Positions 54,148 to 62,718 of a stretch of 64,000 bases of DNA are shown in pieces. The DNA is taken from assembly GCA_026003895.1 (NCBI GenBank), contig BPIC01000001.1, forward strand, positions 1-64,000. Direction: 5' to 3'. The position numbers were made by a program, and so were the translations under genes. Position 1 is the first letter of the stretch; each line of letters opens with the position of its first letter. This DNA comes from Dehalococcoidia bacterium. GTDB lineage: Bacteria > Chloroflexota > Dehalococcoidia > SpSt-223. The notes beneath the pieces are model-generated. The model worked only from the letters and a program-made list of their open reading frames with translations. It ran no database searches and was not told the DNA's origin.

Positions 54148-55779
54148 TTACCGCTCGCGGCCGCCCCCACCTCGAAAGGGAGGCCGGCCGCCGCCACCGC
54201 CGGACCGGCCACCTCCGCCGCGACCGCCACCGGGCCGGCCCCCTCCGCCGGGACGCCCGCCCCGCGGCGGGCCGCCGCGGAAGGGCGGCTCGTCATCGAA
54301 GTCGCTCGGCCGACGTGGCGGGCCTCCGGGCGAGTACGGTCGGCCACCTTGCCCGCCGCCAAATGGCCGGCCACCACCCTGACGATCGAAGCCGGGGCGC
54401 CAGCCGCCCTCGCGCTGAGGTGGACCATCACGGAACGGCGTGTTCCGTCCAAGGTTCGGGCGCTGACCGCGATCCTGACGTGGCCCACGATCGAGCTGCT
54501 GTCCGCGTCGCTCGCTCGCTTGGCGAGCCGCTTCGAAAAGCAGGATGCCGGCGGCGACGGCAGCGTTCAGGGAATCGGCCGCGCCAACAAGCGGGATCGA
54601 CACCTTGCCATTCCCTTGGCCACCGGCCAGCCGCAACGCGCCCAGACTGGGTCCGGCGCCTTCGTTCGAGATGATGAGCGCGGAGGGGCGCGTCCAGTCC
54701 ACTTGGTAATACACCCGCCCGCCAACTGGAGCACCGACGAGACGCTGCCGACCGGCCGTCAACCGCTCGATTTGCGACCAATCGAGCCCGGTAAACAGAT
54801 CGACGTGGAAGTGGGCGCCCATGCCGGCGCGCACCACTTTCGGGCTGTACACATCGGCGCAGTCTGGCCCGACGATCACGGCGTTAACTCCGCTGGCGAC
54901 CGCCGCCCGCAGAATTGTCCCAACGTTACCGGGGTCTTGGACCGCGTCAAGCACGAGCACGAGTCGACCCGACGGCGTCGCCTCCGCCGGCTCGGGAACG
55001 CGCACCATCCCAACGATCCCTTGGGGGGTTTGGGTATCGGCGACACTGCGCAGCACGCGCTCGGTCACCGGCACGGCAGCGTCGCGGAGCGCATCGATCA
55101 ATTGACGCGCCCGGCTGTTGCGCTGAACGGTATCGGGGTCGTAGAGGACAAGCGGGATTTCCGCACCGGCGCTGAGCGCCTCCTCGACGAGGCGAACGCC
55201 TTCGACGATAAACGCCCGATGCTGGTCGCGAAAGCGCTTTTCATGAAGGCTGCGGACCAGCCGGACACGCTCGTTCTCGAGGCTGGAAATCGGCTCGAGC
55301 TCGGTCTCGGTGCGTGGAGCGACAGGACGGCTTGGCACACTGGCAGCGGGCGGCTCTGCGGCTACCGTCTCTTCGACCGCCGGCTGGTCGGTCGGCTCGA
55401 CCGGGGCGACTGGGGTATCGCGCGGTTCGAGAACCTCGACCGCCTCAGCTTCGATCGGCTCGGCTCGACGTGTCCTGCTGCGCTTGGTGCGCGACGGTTC
55501 CGCCGGCACGCTCTCGGCGGGCGGGGCGCTCTCGCTGGGTGGGCTTGCCTTGGCAGCACGCGGCGTGCGGGCGCGTTTGGCCGGCGCAGGCGCGACGACC
55601 TCCTCGCCGTCGAAGACAGCGGGCGTGTCTACCTCCTGAGGCGGCAGAGCTTCGGCTTTCGCCTCGCGCGTCGTGCGGCGCTTGGGCGTTGGCGTGGGCT
55701 TCTCCCCGTTCGGAAAGGCGGGTGGCTCGGCCGGCTCAATCGTCGGCTGGTCGGTTGCGCTGCGTCTGACGCGCGGCAT
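54148..55779 (-). CDS. TrmH/SpoU-family RNA 2'-O-methyltransferase with disordered ends and RGG tail
   Basis: A 543-residue protein with a central SPOUT methyltransferase (about residues 165-420): a SpoU substrate-binding domain starting ENERVRLVRSLHEKRFRDQ, then the knot motifs PGNVGTILRAAVASG, IISNEGAGPS and IPLVGAADSLNAAVA. It probably methylates 23S rRNA. The first 160 residues are Pro/Ala/Glu-rich and predicted disordered. The last 110 residues are rich in Gly and Arg with FRGG, RPGGG and RGGGG repeats, an RGG-type RNA-binding tail. It follows rplT by 15 bases, so is cotranscribed with ribosomal genes. Confidence 0.85.
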   Translation of the reverse strand: MPRVRRSATDQPTIEPAEPPAFPNGEKPTPTPKRRTTREAKAEALPPQEVDTPAVFDGEEVVAPAPAKRARTPRAAKASPPSESAPPAESVPAEPSRTKRSRTRRAEPIEAEAVEVLEPRDTPVAPVEPTDQPAVEETVAAEPPAASVPSRPVAPRTETELEPISSLENERVRLVRSLHEKRFRDQHRAFIVEGVRLVEEALSAGAEIPLVLYDPDTVQRNSRARQLIDALRDAAVPVTERVLRSVADTQTPQGIVGMVRVPEPAEATPSGRLVLVLDAVQDPGNVGTILRAAVASGVNAVIVGPDCADVYSPKVVRAGMGAHFHVDLFTGLDWSQIERLTAGRQRLVGAPVGGRVYYQVDWTRPSALIISNEGAGPSLGALRLAGGQGNGKVSIPLVGAADSLNAAVAAGILLFEAARQASERRGQQLDRGPRQDRGQRPNLGRNTPFRDGPPQREGGWRPGFDRQGGGRPFGGGQGGRPYSPGGPPRRPSDFDDEPPFRGGPPRGGRPGGGGRPGGGRGGGGRSGGGGGRPPFRGGGGRER

Positions 55780-55794
55780 ACGGTTCTCCTAGGG

Positions 55795-56148
55795 CTACGC
55801 CGAAGCGAGCGCGGTTTTCACGATGGCCCCGAATGCCGGCGGATCGGAGACGGCAAGGTCGGCCAGCATCTTGCGGTCGATGAGGATATTGGAGCGCTTG
55901 AGCGCCGCAACGAGTTGACTGTAGCTCGTGCCGTGAAGCCGAGCCGCCGCGTTGATGCGCATAATCCAAAGGCGGCGGAAGTCGTGCTTGCGGTCCTTGC
56001 GGTCGCGATAGGCGTAGGCGAGAGCGTGAAGCAGGGACTCGTTGGCGCGACGGAACAACTTATGGCGACCGCCGCGGTGGCCGGCAGTTTGGGAAATGAC
56101 CTTCTTGTGGCGGCGCCGGGCGGTGACGCCGCGCTTCACTCGGGTCAT
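55795..56148 (-). CDS. rplT: 50S ribosomal protein L20
   Basis: A 117-residue L20 that binds 23S rRNA early in assembly and represses its own operon in several bacteria. It starts MTRVKRGVTARRRHKKV and has the FRRLWIMRINAAARLHG and LIDRKMLADLAVSDPPAF segments. It lies after rpmI in infC-rpmI-rplT. Confidence 0.96.
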   Translation of the reverse strand: MTRVKRGVTARRRHKKVISQTAGHRGGRHKLFRRANESLLHALAYAYRDRKDRKHDFRRLWIMRINAAARLHGTSYSQLVAALKRSNILIDRKMLADLAVSDPPAFGAIVKTALASA

Positions 56149-56161
56149 GGCTCACCTCCTC

Positions 56162-56359
56162 TTAGGCGTAGGGCAACAGCTTCTTGATGCGCTTGGCATC
56201 GACCGGCGCCATCGGGATCATCTTGTCGAACAGCGCCTTGACCCGCCGAGACTTCTTGCGGCGGAGGTGACTCTTGCCGCCTTGCATGCGCAGCAGCTTG
56301 CCCGATCCAGTGATCTTGAATCGGCGTGCGGCGCCCTTATGCGTCTTCATCTTTGGCAT
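56162..56359 (-). CDS. rpmI: 50S ribosomal protein L35
   Basis: A 65-residue basic protein starting MPKMKTHKGAARRFKITGSGK, the family signature, ending KRIKKLLPYA. Second gene of the infC operon. Confidence 0.96.
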   Translation of the reverse strand: MPKMKTHKGAARRFKITGSGKLLRMQGGKSHLRRKKSRRVKALFDKMIPMAPVDAKRIKKLLPYA

Positions 56360-56414
56360 GGAATTCTCCGAGGCGCGGCGCGCCGCGCCAAACCGTTTTG
56401 CCCGAGATGGGCGT

Positions 56415-56990
56415 TTAGCTCTTCGCCGGCTCGCGCGATTCGCGGGCGGCGCCTTTCTGGGTGGTCGCCTGAGCGGCGGGTTGCGAGGCCGGCGCCAAGA
56501 TCATCGACATGGATCGGCCTTCCATCGAGGCCGGCTTCTCGACAACGGCAAATGGCTTGACCTGTGCCAGGACACTATCGAGGAGCTGCTTCGCGATCTG
56601 CGGATGGGCCATCTCGCGTCCACGGAACAGGACGTTCGCTTTGACTTTGTCCCCTTCACCAAGGAACCGCAGGATCTGTTTCACCTTGAAATCGATGTCG
56701 TGATCGTCGATCTTCGGCCGGAAGCGTACTTCTTTGATCAGCACCGATTTCTGGTTCTTCCGGGCCTCTCGCTCCTTCTTCGCCTGCTCGTACTTCCACC
56801 GCGCGTAGTCCATTAATCGGCAGACAGGTGGCACTGCCGTCGGCGCAACTTCGACGAGGTCGAGGTTGCGATCGCGCGCGTACTGCAAAGCCTGCGGCAG
56901 CGTGAGGATGCCAAGCTGCTCGCCGTTCTCGCCAATGAGCCGGACTTCGCGAGCGCGAATTCGCTCATTGATTCGCAGATCTCGATTAAT
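56415..56990 (-). CDS. infC: Translation initiation factor IF-3, probable AUU start
   Basis: A 191-residue IF-3, which prevents premature subunit joining and checks start codons. It has the N-domain motif INERIRAREVRLIGENGEQLG (residues about 7-27), DLVEVAPTAVPPVCRLMDY and the C-domain KEVRFRPKIDDHDIDFK and RGREMAHP. About 20 Ala/Gln-rich residues are added at the end. No ATG, GTG or TTG fits the family start. An ATT codon at 56988-56990 (INRDLRIN) lies six bases after GAGGTGG. E. coli infC also starts at AUU, which lets IF-3 repress itself. An in-frame ATG at about 57062 lies in the leader, without a ribosome-binding site. Confidence 0.9.
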   Translation of the reverse strand: MNRDLRINERIRAREVRLIGENGEQLGILTLPQALQYARDRNLDLVEVAPTAVPPVCRLMDYARWKYEQAKKEREARKNQKSVLIKEVRFRPKIDDHDIDFKVKQILRFLGEGDKVKANVLFRGREMAHPQIAKQLLDSVLAQVKPFAVVEKPASMEGRSMSMILAPASQPAAQATTQKGAARESREPAKS

Positions 56991-57063
56991 GTCGAACCAC
57001 CTCTCTGATGATCCCCTTCCTTCCCTCGCGAGGCCGCTGGGCTTCCGAGGACAACACGACATA

Positions 57064-57119
57064 GCGGGAGCACGCCTCCCGCTGCCTTGAACGATACCAT
57101 AGGCCATTTGGCCCGTCAA
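57064..57119 (-). promoter_or_regulatory. infC operon promoter and 5' leader hairpin
   Basis: On the minus strand TTGACG (57114-57119), 17-base spacer, TATCGT (57091-57096). The transcript would begin near 57084 with a perfect hairpin, GCGGGAG-GCGTG-CTCCCGC (57064-57082), about 75 bases before the AUU start. It may stabilise the RNA or take part in autoregulation. Confidence 0.6.
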
Positions 57120-57302
57120 CGACGCCGGAGGCTCGTCGTTCGCCCCAATGCCTCCCGGAAACGAAGGGGCAATCCCGATCTATGACACGATCGCCCTACC
57201 GGGCACGACACGGCAGGAACGACCATTCGCGCACCATCACACCCGTGCAGAGAACGTCCGCCGGGGACGCGGTGAGGGCGCGCCCAGCCCAAACCAAGTC
57301 GA

Positions 57303-58484
57303 TTAGCTCGGTCGCTCGCCGAGACGCACCTGCACCCGCAGTTCGGCGCCGCCCCGATTGACGCGCACCGTGACAGTTTCGCCAGGCCGGAACCGCTCGG
57401 TCAGGGCTCGCTGCAAATCCTCCACATCGTCGATTGGCACGTCGTTCAGCGCAAGCAGAACATCCCCCGGCCGCAAGCCCGCAAGCGCCGCCGGGCTGCC
57501 TTGAGCGACGGTGACGAGCACAACGCCATCCGCCCGGTCGAGACCGAGCTGGGCAGCAATCGGCGGGGTGACCGTGGTGACGCCGACGCCAAGATACCCG
57601 CGAACCACGCGGCCGTTCCGGCGCAGCTGTTCGATGATCGGTTTCGCGCTGTCGATCGCGATGGCGAAGTTCACATTCTGCGCACCGGTCGACCCGAGCG
57701 TGTTGATGCCGATGACTTCGCCGGCGAGGTTGACGAGGGGGCCGCCCGAGTTGCCCGGGTTGATCGCCGCATCGGTCTGGATCAGGTCGTAAAAGGTCGC
57801 GCCGCTTTCGGCGCGGACATCATCCCGGCCCAGCGCACTCACCACCCCGACGGTGACCGTCGGCCCGCCAGGCAGGCCGAGGGCATTGCCGACCGCAACT
57901 ACCCACTCGCCAACCCGAAGCTCGCTGGAGTTGCCGAGCCGGGCGACCGGGAACGTCCCGCCTGAAATTTGCAGGACGGCAAGATCGGTTTGGGGATCCG
58001 TGCCGAGCACCCGCGCTTCGAACGACCGCTCATCTGGCGGTGGCAAGACGACACGGACGGTTTGCGCTCCCTCCACCACGTGGTTGTTCGTGACAATCAC
58101 CCCCGTCGGATCGATGATGAAGCCGGTCCCAGAGCCTTGGGGCACCTCGACGGTCGCGCCGGCGCCCGCTCCCACCCCGGACCGGGTGCGAACGCGCGTA
58201 ACGTTCAGGACGAGCACCGTCGCCGGCCGGATACGTTCGGCAACGACGGTGATCGCCGGAACGTCGGTCCCCGCGCCACGAGGTGGCGCAGACGACAGCG
58301 CCGGCGTGGGCGACGCCAACGGCGACGACGGCAAGGTGGGCGACGCGAGTGGCGAGATGGGCGGCATGGGCGACGGGCCGATTCCCCGTCCGAGGCAGCC
58401 TGCACTGCCCAGCACGCCTGAAAGGAGCAGAACGAACCCAACTCGGGTGATCGAACCAACCCGAATCGACCGACGATTCGTCAC
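57303..58484 (-). CDS. HtrA/DegP-type serine protease with PDZ domain
   Basis: A 393-residue exported protease for envelope protein quality control. The N-terminal hydrophobic segment ends GSAGC, a weak lipobox, so it may be a lipoprotein; a Pro/Ser linker follows. The trypsin-like domain (about 75-285) has the catalytic His in VTNNHVVEG, Asp in PQTDLAVL and Ser in [10 protein letters not shown]. One PDZ domain (about 295-390) has GYLGVGV and [16 protein letters not shown] start with a TAGGAGGAG site. Confidence 0.92.
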   Translation of the reverse strand: MTNRRSIRVGSITRVGFVLLLSGVLGSAGCLGRGIGPSPMPPISPLASPTLPSSPLASPTPALSSAPPRGAGTDVPAITVVAERIRPATVLVLNVTRVRTRSGVGAGAGATVEVPQGSGTGFIIDPTGVIVTNNHVVEGAQTVRVVLPPPDERSFEARVLGTDPQTDLAVLQISGGTFPVARLGNSSELRVGEWVVAVGNALGLPGGPTVTVGVVSALGRDDVRAESGATFYDLIQTDAAINPGNSGGPLVNLAGEVIGINTLGSTGAQNVNFAIAIDSAKPIIEQLRRNGRVVRGYLGVGVTTVTPPIAAQLGLDRADGVVLVTVAQGSPAALAGLRPGDVLLALNDVPIDDVEDLQRALTERFRPGETVTVRVNRGGAELRVQVRLGERPS

Positions 58485-58567
58485 GACAACACTCCTCCTA
58501 CGCAGAGGTCGACGCTAGCGCGGTGAATCCCTCTCCGCAGACCTTGTCGATGGTAGTGGCATCGTTC

Positions 58568-58586
58568 GGTGGTACCGCGGATGCGT
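58568..58586 (+). other. Orphan T-box-like motif
   Basis: GGTGGTACCGCG followed four bases later by CGTCCC matches the T-box core and its pairing partner, and a CGATG-GTAGTGG-CATCG hairpin precedes it. No stem I and no plus-strand gene downstream were found, so it may be a relic or chance. Confidence 0.25.
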
Positions 58587-58643
58587 CCCGCGGCGCAGCC
58601 CACCGGGTCCGGGTCGGAGTTGAGGACCATCAAGCTCGCTGCC

Positions 58644-59237
58644 TTAGGGGCCAGCGTTCATTGGGGCTGCCGGCACGAAGCTCTGCTCCATTCCGCCGAC
58701 GACGACCAGCGTGCGGCTGACGATCGTCCAATGGTCGAATGTATTCACGCCGTCGCCATTGGCAAGCAGCAGCGCCGCCGATAACTGGACTGGACCGTTG
58801 GTCGACGGGGCAACCCAGCCGACCGTCCAGCTCGTGAAGGTGCGAGTAAGATGCGTGAGCTCGCGGCTGTTGTCAACATAACGAGTTGTCGGCCCGGGCA
58901 CGAGCGTTCCGCGGCTGGCCGCAAGGTCCAGTCCGCCGCCCAGCCCAAGTGGGCCGGGTTGGTCAGTTGTCCCGGTGAGGGAAACGGTGATCGAGATCGC
59001 CGAGTTCGCCGGCACGGTCAGCGGCGCTACGATGGTTGGGGAGAGGATGACCGTTCCGGCATAGCCGGGATCGCCGTGACAAAAGCAGCCTTGTCCCTGC
59101 CATAAGCCAGCGCTGCGAACGCCGGTCGGGAGCGCCTCGGCCGGCCGAACGGCGAGGGCCAGCCCGGCCGTCAGTGCGGCGGTCAGCAGCCCGGCAGCAA
59201 GCCAGAGCAGCGCGGCGTGACAACCTCGATCCGGCAT
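58644..59237 (-). CDS. Secreted protein with CxCH motif and beta-sandwich domain
   Basis: A 197-residue exported protein with a signal peptide (about 1-36). Soon after cleavage comes GCFCHGDPG, a CxCH motif one residue shorter than the usual haem-binding CxxCH. The rest is a beta-rich domain with regular Ser/Thr/Gly content, resembling 'choice-of-anchor V'/reeler-like domains that carry a similar cysteine-histidine motif. Whether it binds haem or another metal is open. It has no close functional neighbour. Confidence 0.62.
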   Translation of the reverse strand: MPDRGCHAALLWLAAGLLTAALTAGLALAVRPAEALPTGVRSAGLWQGQGCFCHGDPGYAGTVILSPTIVAPLTVPANSAISITVSLTGTTDQPGPLGLGGGLDLAASRGTLVPGPTTRYVDNSRELTHLTRTFTSWTVGWVAPSTNGPVQLSAALLLANGDGVNTFDHWTIVSRTLVVVGGMEQSFVPAAPMNAGP

Positions 59238-59775
59238 TCGATCATCCTCACTGAAGGATTGTTGGGTGCGCTCGGCCGGACTTCCTACCCTGCGACAGCT
59301 GCGATCTCGCGGGTTGCTCGATGCGACGCGGCTCGGTCAAGCCCCCGCGTCCGATTGTACCTGCCTGCCTGCGCTGCCCGCCGGAGGCGCACGACGGCAT
59401 CCGTGGGCACCGTCATCGGCCCTGTCCCGAGCCGCGACGATCGCCCGAACCCGCAGGCAGCCTGCGGCCGATTTCGGCGGAGATGCGTCCCAGTTGATGA
59501 CCCGTTCTCGTGACGAGGCACGAACCGCTCGCTGTCGCAGGGGTCGCGGCTCGTGCCGCCCAGCGTGGGACAGCGGCTCGCCATTCGGGCGCGGGCCGTG
59601 CGGGGCCTCTCGGCTCCGTGGACCGCCCGCCTCGAAGCGGCCTCTCCCTCCCCGCTCGCCAGCAAACACTCATCAAACCCTCATCTCGAGAGTCGGTTGC
59701 TCAGCGTAGGATTGCAGGCGGTATCCTTGAAGTGTGTCACGCCCTCGTGGCACGAGGGCAGCGGAAGGTGCATGC
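59238..59775. other. 538-base upstream region of the trehalose fusion gene
   Basis: No gene is supported. It holds an 11-of-12 inverted repeat (59517-59528 with 59546-59557), a weak promoter-like pair (TTGCTC at 59697, TATCCT at 59722, 19-base spacing) and a perfect palindrome at 59741-59759. Confidence 0.5.
59741..59768 (+). promoter_or_regulatory. Perfect palindrome and ribosome-binding site before the trehalose fusion gene
   Basis: GCCCTCGTG-G-CACGAGGGC (59741-59759) is a perfect 9-bp inverted repeat, three bases before GGAAGG (59763-59768), which serves the ATG at 59776. It could be an operator, or a leader hairpin affecting ribosome access. Confidence 0.5.
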
Positions 59776-62715
59776 ATGCGACTGGTGATCGTCTCGAACC
59801 GGCTTCCGTTCAGCGTGAAACAGGAGCGAGGCGAGTTTTCGATTCAGCCGAGCGACGGTGGCCTGGCCTCCGGTATGCGGACCTACCTTGAAGTGCTCGG
59901 CTCCTCGCCCAGCGAGTTCTCGGACCATATCTGGATCGGCTGGCCGGGCGCGGCGATCGACGGGGCGGCCGATCGCGAGCGGCTCCGCCGGCAAGCCAGG
60001 GATGATTTCAACGCCTATCCGGTGTTCCTGAGTCAAGAGCAAATCGACGCCTTCTATTTTGGGTTCTGTAATTCGACGATTTGGCCGCTCTTCCACTACT
60101 TCGCCTCCCAAGCGACGTTCGACGACCAGCAGTGGGAGGAGTACAAAGCGATCAACGAGCTGTTTCGCACCGCGGTGTTGGAGGTCGTTCGCCCGGACGA
60201 TGTCGTGTGGATCCACGACTACCAGCTCATGCTGCTGCCGGCGATGCTGCGCGAACGGTTTCCACGCCTCGCGATCGGCTTCTTCCTGCACATCCCCTTC
60301 CCGTCGGTCGACGTCTTCCGGCTGCTGCCGAACGAATGGCGGCGCGCGATCCTCGATGGCATGCTCGGCGCTGACCTCGTCGGATTCCATAATGAGAGCT
60401 ACACCGACCATTTCCTCGAGTCGGTAGAGCGCATCTTGGGCCTCGAGTCGGTAGACAACCGGCTGCATGTCGAGAACCGCGTCGTCACCGTCGGGGCGTA
60501 TCCGATGGGGATCAATTTCCGCAAGTTCGAGGATGCGACGCGCGAAGCTGCGGTGGAGCGCGAGCGGCAGGAACTCCTCGGACTGCTCGGTGACCGGAAG
60601 ATCGTCCTCTCGCTCGATCGGCTCGATTACACGAAGGGCATTCTCAACCGGCTGAACGCCTACCGCACCTTCCTGCACGACAATCCCGAGTGGCGCGGCA
60701 AAATCGTCCTTGTGCTCGTTGTCGTGCCCTCACGCGACGCGGTCACCAAATACGCCGAGCTGAAGACGCAAATCGAGCAGCTCGTCAGCCAGATCAACGG
60801 CGAGTTCGGGACGCTGGGTTGGACGCCAATCCTCTACCAATACCGAGGCGTGCCGTTCGAAGCGCTACTAGCGCTCTATAGCGTCGCCGACGTCGCGCTT
60901 GTGACGCCCCTGCGCGACGGGATGAACCTCGTCTCGAAGGAGTACATCGCCAGCCGCTCCGATAACAGCGGCGTGCTCATCCTGAGTGAGATGGCTGGGG
61001 CGGCCGACGAGTTGACCGGCGCGATCATCGTCAACCCGAACGACGAGCAAGAGGTCGCCCAAGCCATTAAGCGGGCCTTGGAGATGCCGCTCGAAGAGCA
61101 AGCGATCCGCAACGCGAACATGCGCCGCCATATTCAGGAGAACGATGTCGTCCGCTGGGGCAGCACGTTCGTCGCCTCGCTGATCGCCGCACGGAAGGAG
61201 GCCGAGCAGCTCCAAGCCGGCGAATTCGACTTCCAGCCGAGCGCAGACCTCATGGAGGCGTATAAGGCGGCGAAGAAGCGGTTGCTCTTCCTCGACTACG
61301 ACGGAACGCTTGTTCCCTTCGCCGACACGCCGGGCCGTGCCTGGCCGGATGGCGACCTGCTGCGCATCCTTGCGAACCTCGCCGCCGACCCTCGCAACGA
61401 GGTCGTCATCGTGAGCGGGCGAAGCCGCCACGATCTCGAATATTGGTTTGGCGAGCTTGATCTGGCGCTGGCCGCCGAGCATGGGCTGTGGATCCGCGAG
61501 CGCGGGCGCGACTGGATGGCGATGGCGCCGCTCGCCGACCAATGGCGCGAAGTCGTCCGCCCGATCCTGACCCGCGCCGTCGAGCGGCTGCCCGGCTCAT
61601 TCATCGAGGAGAAGGAAGGAGCGCTCGTCTGGCACTACCGGCTGGCCGATCCGGAAGAGGCGGAGCCCGTCGTCAACGAGTTGTCGGCCGAACTGCGCGC
61701 CATCTCGGCCGAGCACCATTTCCAAGTCACCCTTGCCAACAAGGTCGTCGAGGTGACCACCGCCGGCGTCCACAAAGGCCGGGCCGGGCTGCACTTTCTC
61801 GCCCAGGGTGAGTGGGACTTCATTATCGCGCTTGGCGACGACTGGCCGGATGAAGAGCTGTTTGGCATCCTGCCGCCGAATGCCTTCACCGTCCGCGTCG
61901 GTAACGCCCTCAAGGGCGAGACCTATCGCTTGCGCGACTTCACCGAAGCACGGGCGCTCTTGGAAACGATGATCGAAGCGTCGCGCGCCGACCCCGAGAT
62001 CCGGCTGAACGGCAGCGAGCCGGCGGAGCGCCCCAGCCCGACCGCCCGCATCCTCGTCGTCGACGACGACCCGGCGGTGCTGAGCGGGCTGCGCCGGGCA
62101 CTCGCGCTCGAAGGATACGAGGTGACGACCGCGCCCGACGGAGAATCGGCGATCGCCGCCGTCGCCAAGAGCCAGCCCGACGTGATTGTGCTGGATGTCA
62201 TGCTGCCCGGCATTAACGGGCTCGAAGTGTGTCAGCGGTTGCGGGATACGGGCGTGCTGACACCGATCTTGATTTTGTCGGCGCGCGATACCCTGCCCGA
62301 CCGGATCGCGGGCCTCGACCGGGGCGCAGACGATTACCTCGTCAAGCCCTTCGCGCTCGACGAGCTTCTCGCACGCGTCCGCGCCCTCCTGCGCCGCTCT
62401 CAGATCGTCTCCGATTCGACGCTCGAGTTCCTCGGCATTGTCCTCGATACCAAGACCCACGAGGCGCGACGCAACGGTGAGCCGCTCAAGTTGACACCTC
62501 GCGAGTTTGAGCTCTTGCGCCTCTTTCTCCGCAACCCCCGGCGCGTGCTCACGCGCGAGCAGATCACGCAGCACGTCTGGGGGCAGGAATTCGAGGGTGA
62601 ATCGAATTTTGTCGACACGGCGATCAAAGATCTGCGCAAGAAGCTCGAAGCCGACCAGCACCCGCGGGTGATTCAGACCGTCCGCGGTTACGGCTACGCG
62701 CTTCGCGAGGAGTGA
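59776..62715 (+). CDS. Trehalose-6-phosphate synthase / trehalose-6-phosphatase / OmpR-type response regulator fusion
   Basis: A 979-residue three-part protein. Residues 1-475 are an OtsA-type GT20 synthase (UDP- or GDP-glucose plus glucose-6-phosphate): SNRLPF, GGLASGM, HDYQLMLLP near 148, DRLDYTKGI near 281-289 and LRDGMNLVSKEY near 379. Residues 500-740 are an OtsB HAD phosphatase with LDYDGT (Asp507, Asp509) and GDDWPDE at 687-693. Residues 757-872 are a receiver domain with phosphoacceptor Asp807 and Lys857; 880-978 are an OmpR/PhoB winged helix (LTPREFELL, VDTAIKDLRKKL, VRGYGYAL). The ATG at 59776 was preferred because OtsA begins MRLVIVSNR. The receiver part has no start codon of its own nearby. 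A histidine kinase gene follows after three bases. Confidence 0.93.
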   Translation: MRLVIVSNRLPFSVKQERGEFSIQPSDGGLASGMRTYLEVLGSSPSEFSDHIWIGWPGAAIDGAADRERLRRQARDDFNAYPVFLSQEQIDAFYFGFCNSTIWPLFHYFASQATFDDQQWEEYKAINELFRTAVLEVVRPDDVVWIHDYQLMLLPAMLRERFPRLAIGFFLHIPFPSVDVFRLLPNEWRRAILDGMLGADLVGFHNESYTDHFLESVERILGLESVDNRLHVENRVVTVGAYPMGINFRKFEDATREAAVERERQELLGLLGDRKIVLSLDRLDYTKGILNRLNAYRTFLHDNPEWRGKIVLVLVVVPSRDAVTKYAELKTQIEQLVSQINGEFGTLGWTPILYQYRGVPFEALLALYSVADVALVTPLRDGMNLVSKEYIASRSDNSGVLILSEMAGAADELTGAIIVNPNDEQEVAQAIKRALEMPLEEQAIRNANMRRHIQENDVVRWGSTFVASLIAARKEAEQLQAGEFDFQPSADLMEAYKAAKKRLLFLDYDGTLVPFADTPGRAWPDGDLLRILANLAADPRNEVVIVSGRSRHDLEYWFGELDLALAAEHGLWIRERGRDWMAMAPLADQWREVVRPILTRAVERLPGSFIEEKEGALVWHYRLADPEEAEPVVNELSAELRAISAEHHFQVTLANKVVEVTTAGVHKGRAGLHFLAQGEWDFIIALGDDWPDEELFGILPPNAFTVRVGNALKGETYRLRDFTEARALLETMIEASRADPEIRLNGSEPAERPSPTARILVVDDDPAVLSGLRRALALEGYEVTTAPDGESAIAAVAKSQPDVIVLDVMLPGINGLEVCQRLRDTGVLTPILILSARDTLPDRIAGLDRGADDYLVKPFALDELLARVRALLRRSQIVSDSTLEFLGIVLDTKTHEARRNGEPLKLTPREFELLRLFLRNPRRVLTREQITQHVWGQEFEGESNFVDTAIKDLRKKLEADQHPRVIQTVRGYGYALREE

Positions 62716-62718
62716 CGG

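Noticed and set aside
54047..54150. Possible FMN riboswitch before ribD
   Set aside because: None of the conserved RFN element sequences is present; only short hairpins are seen.
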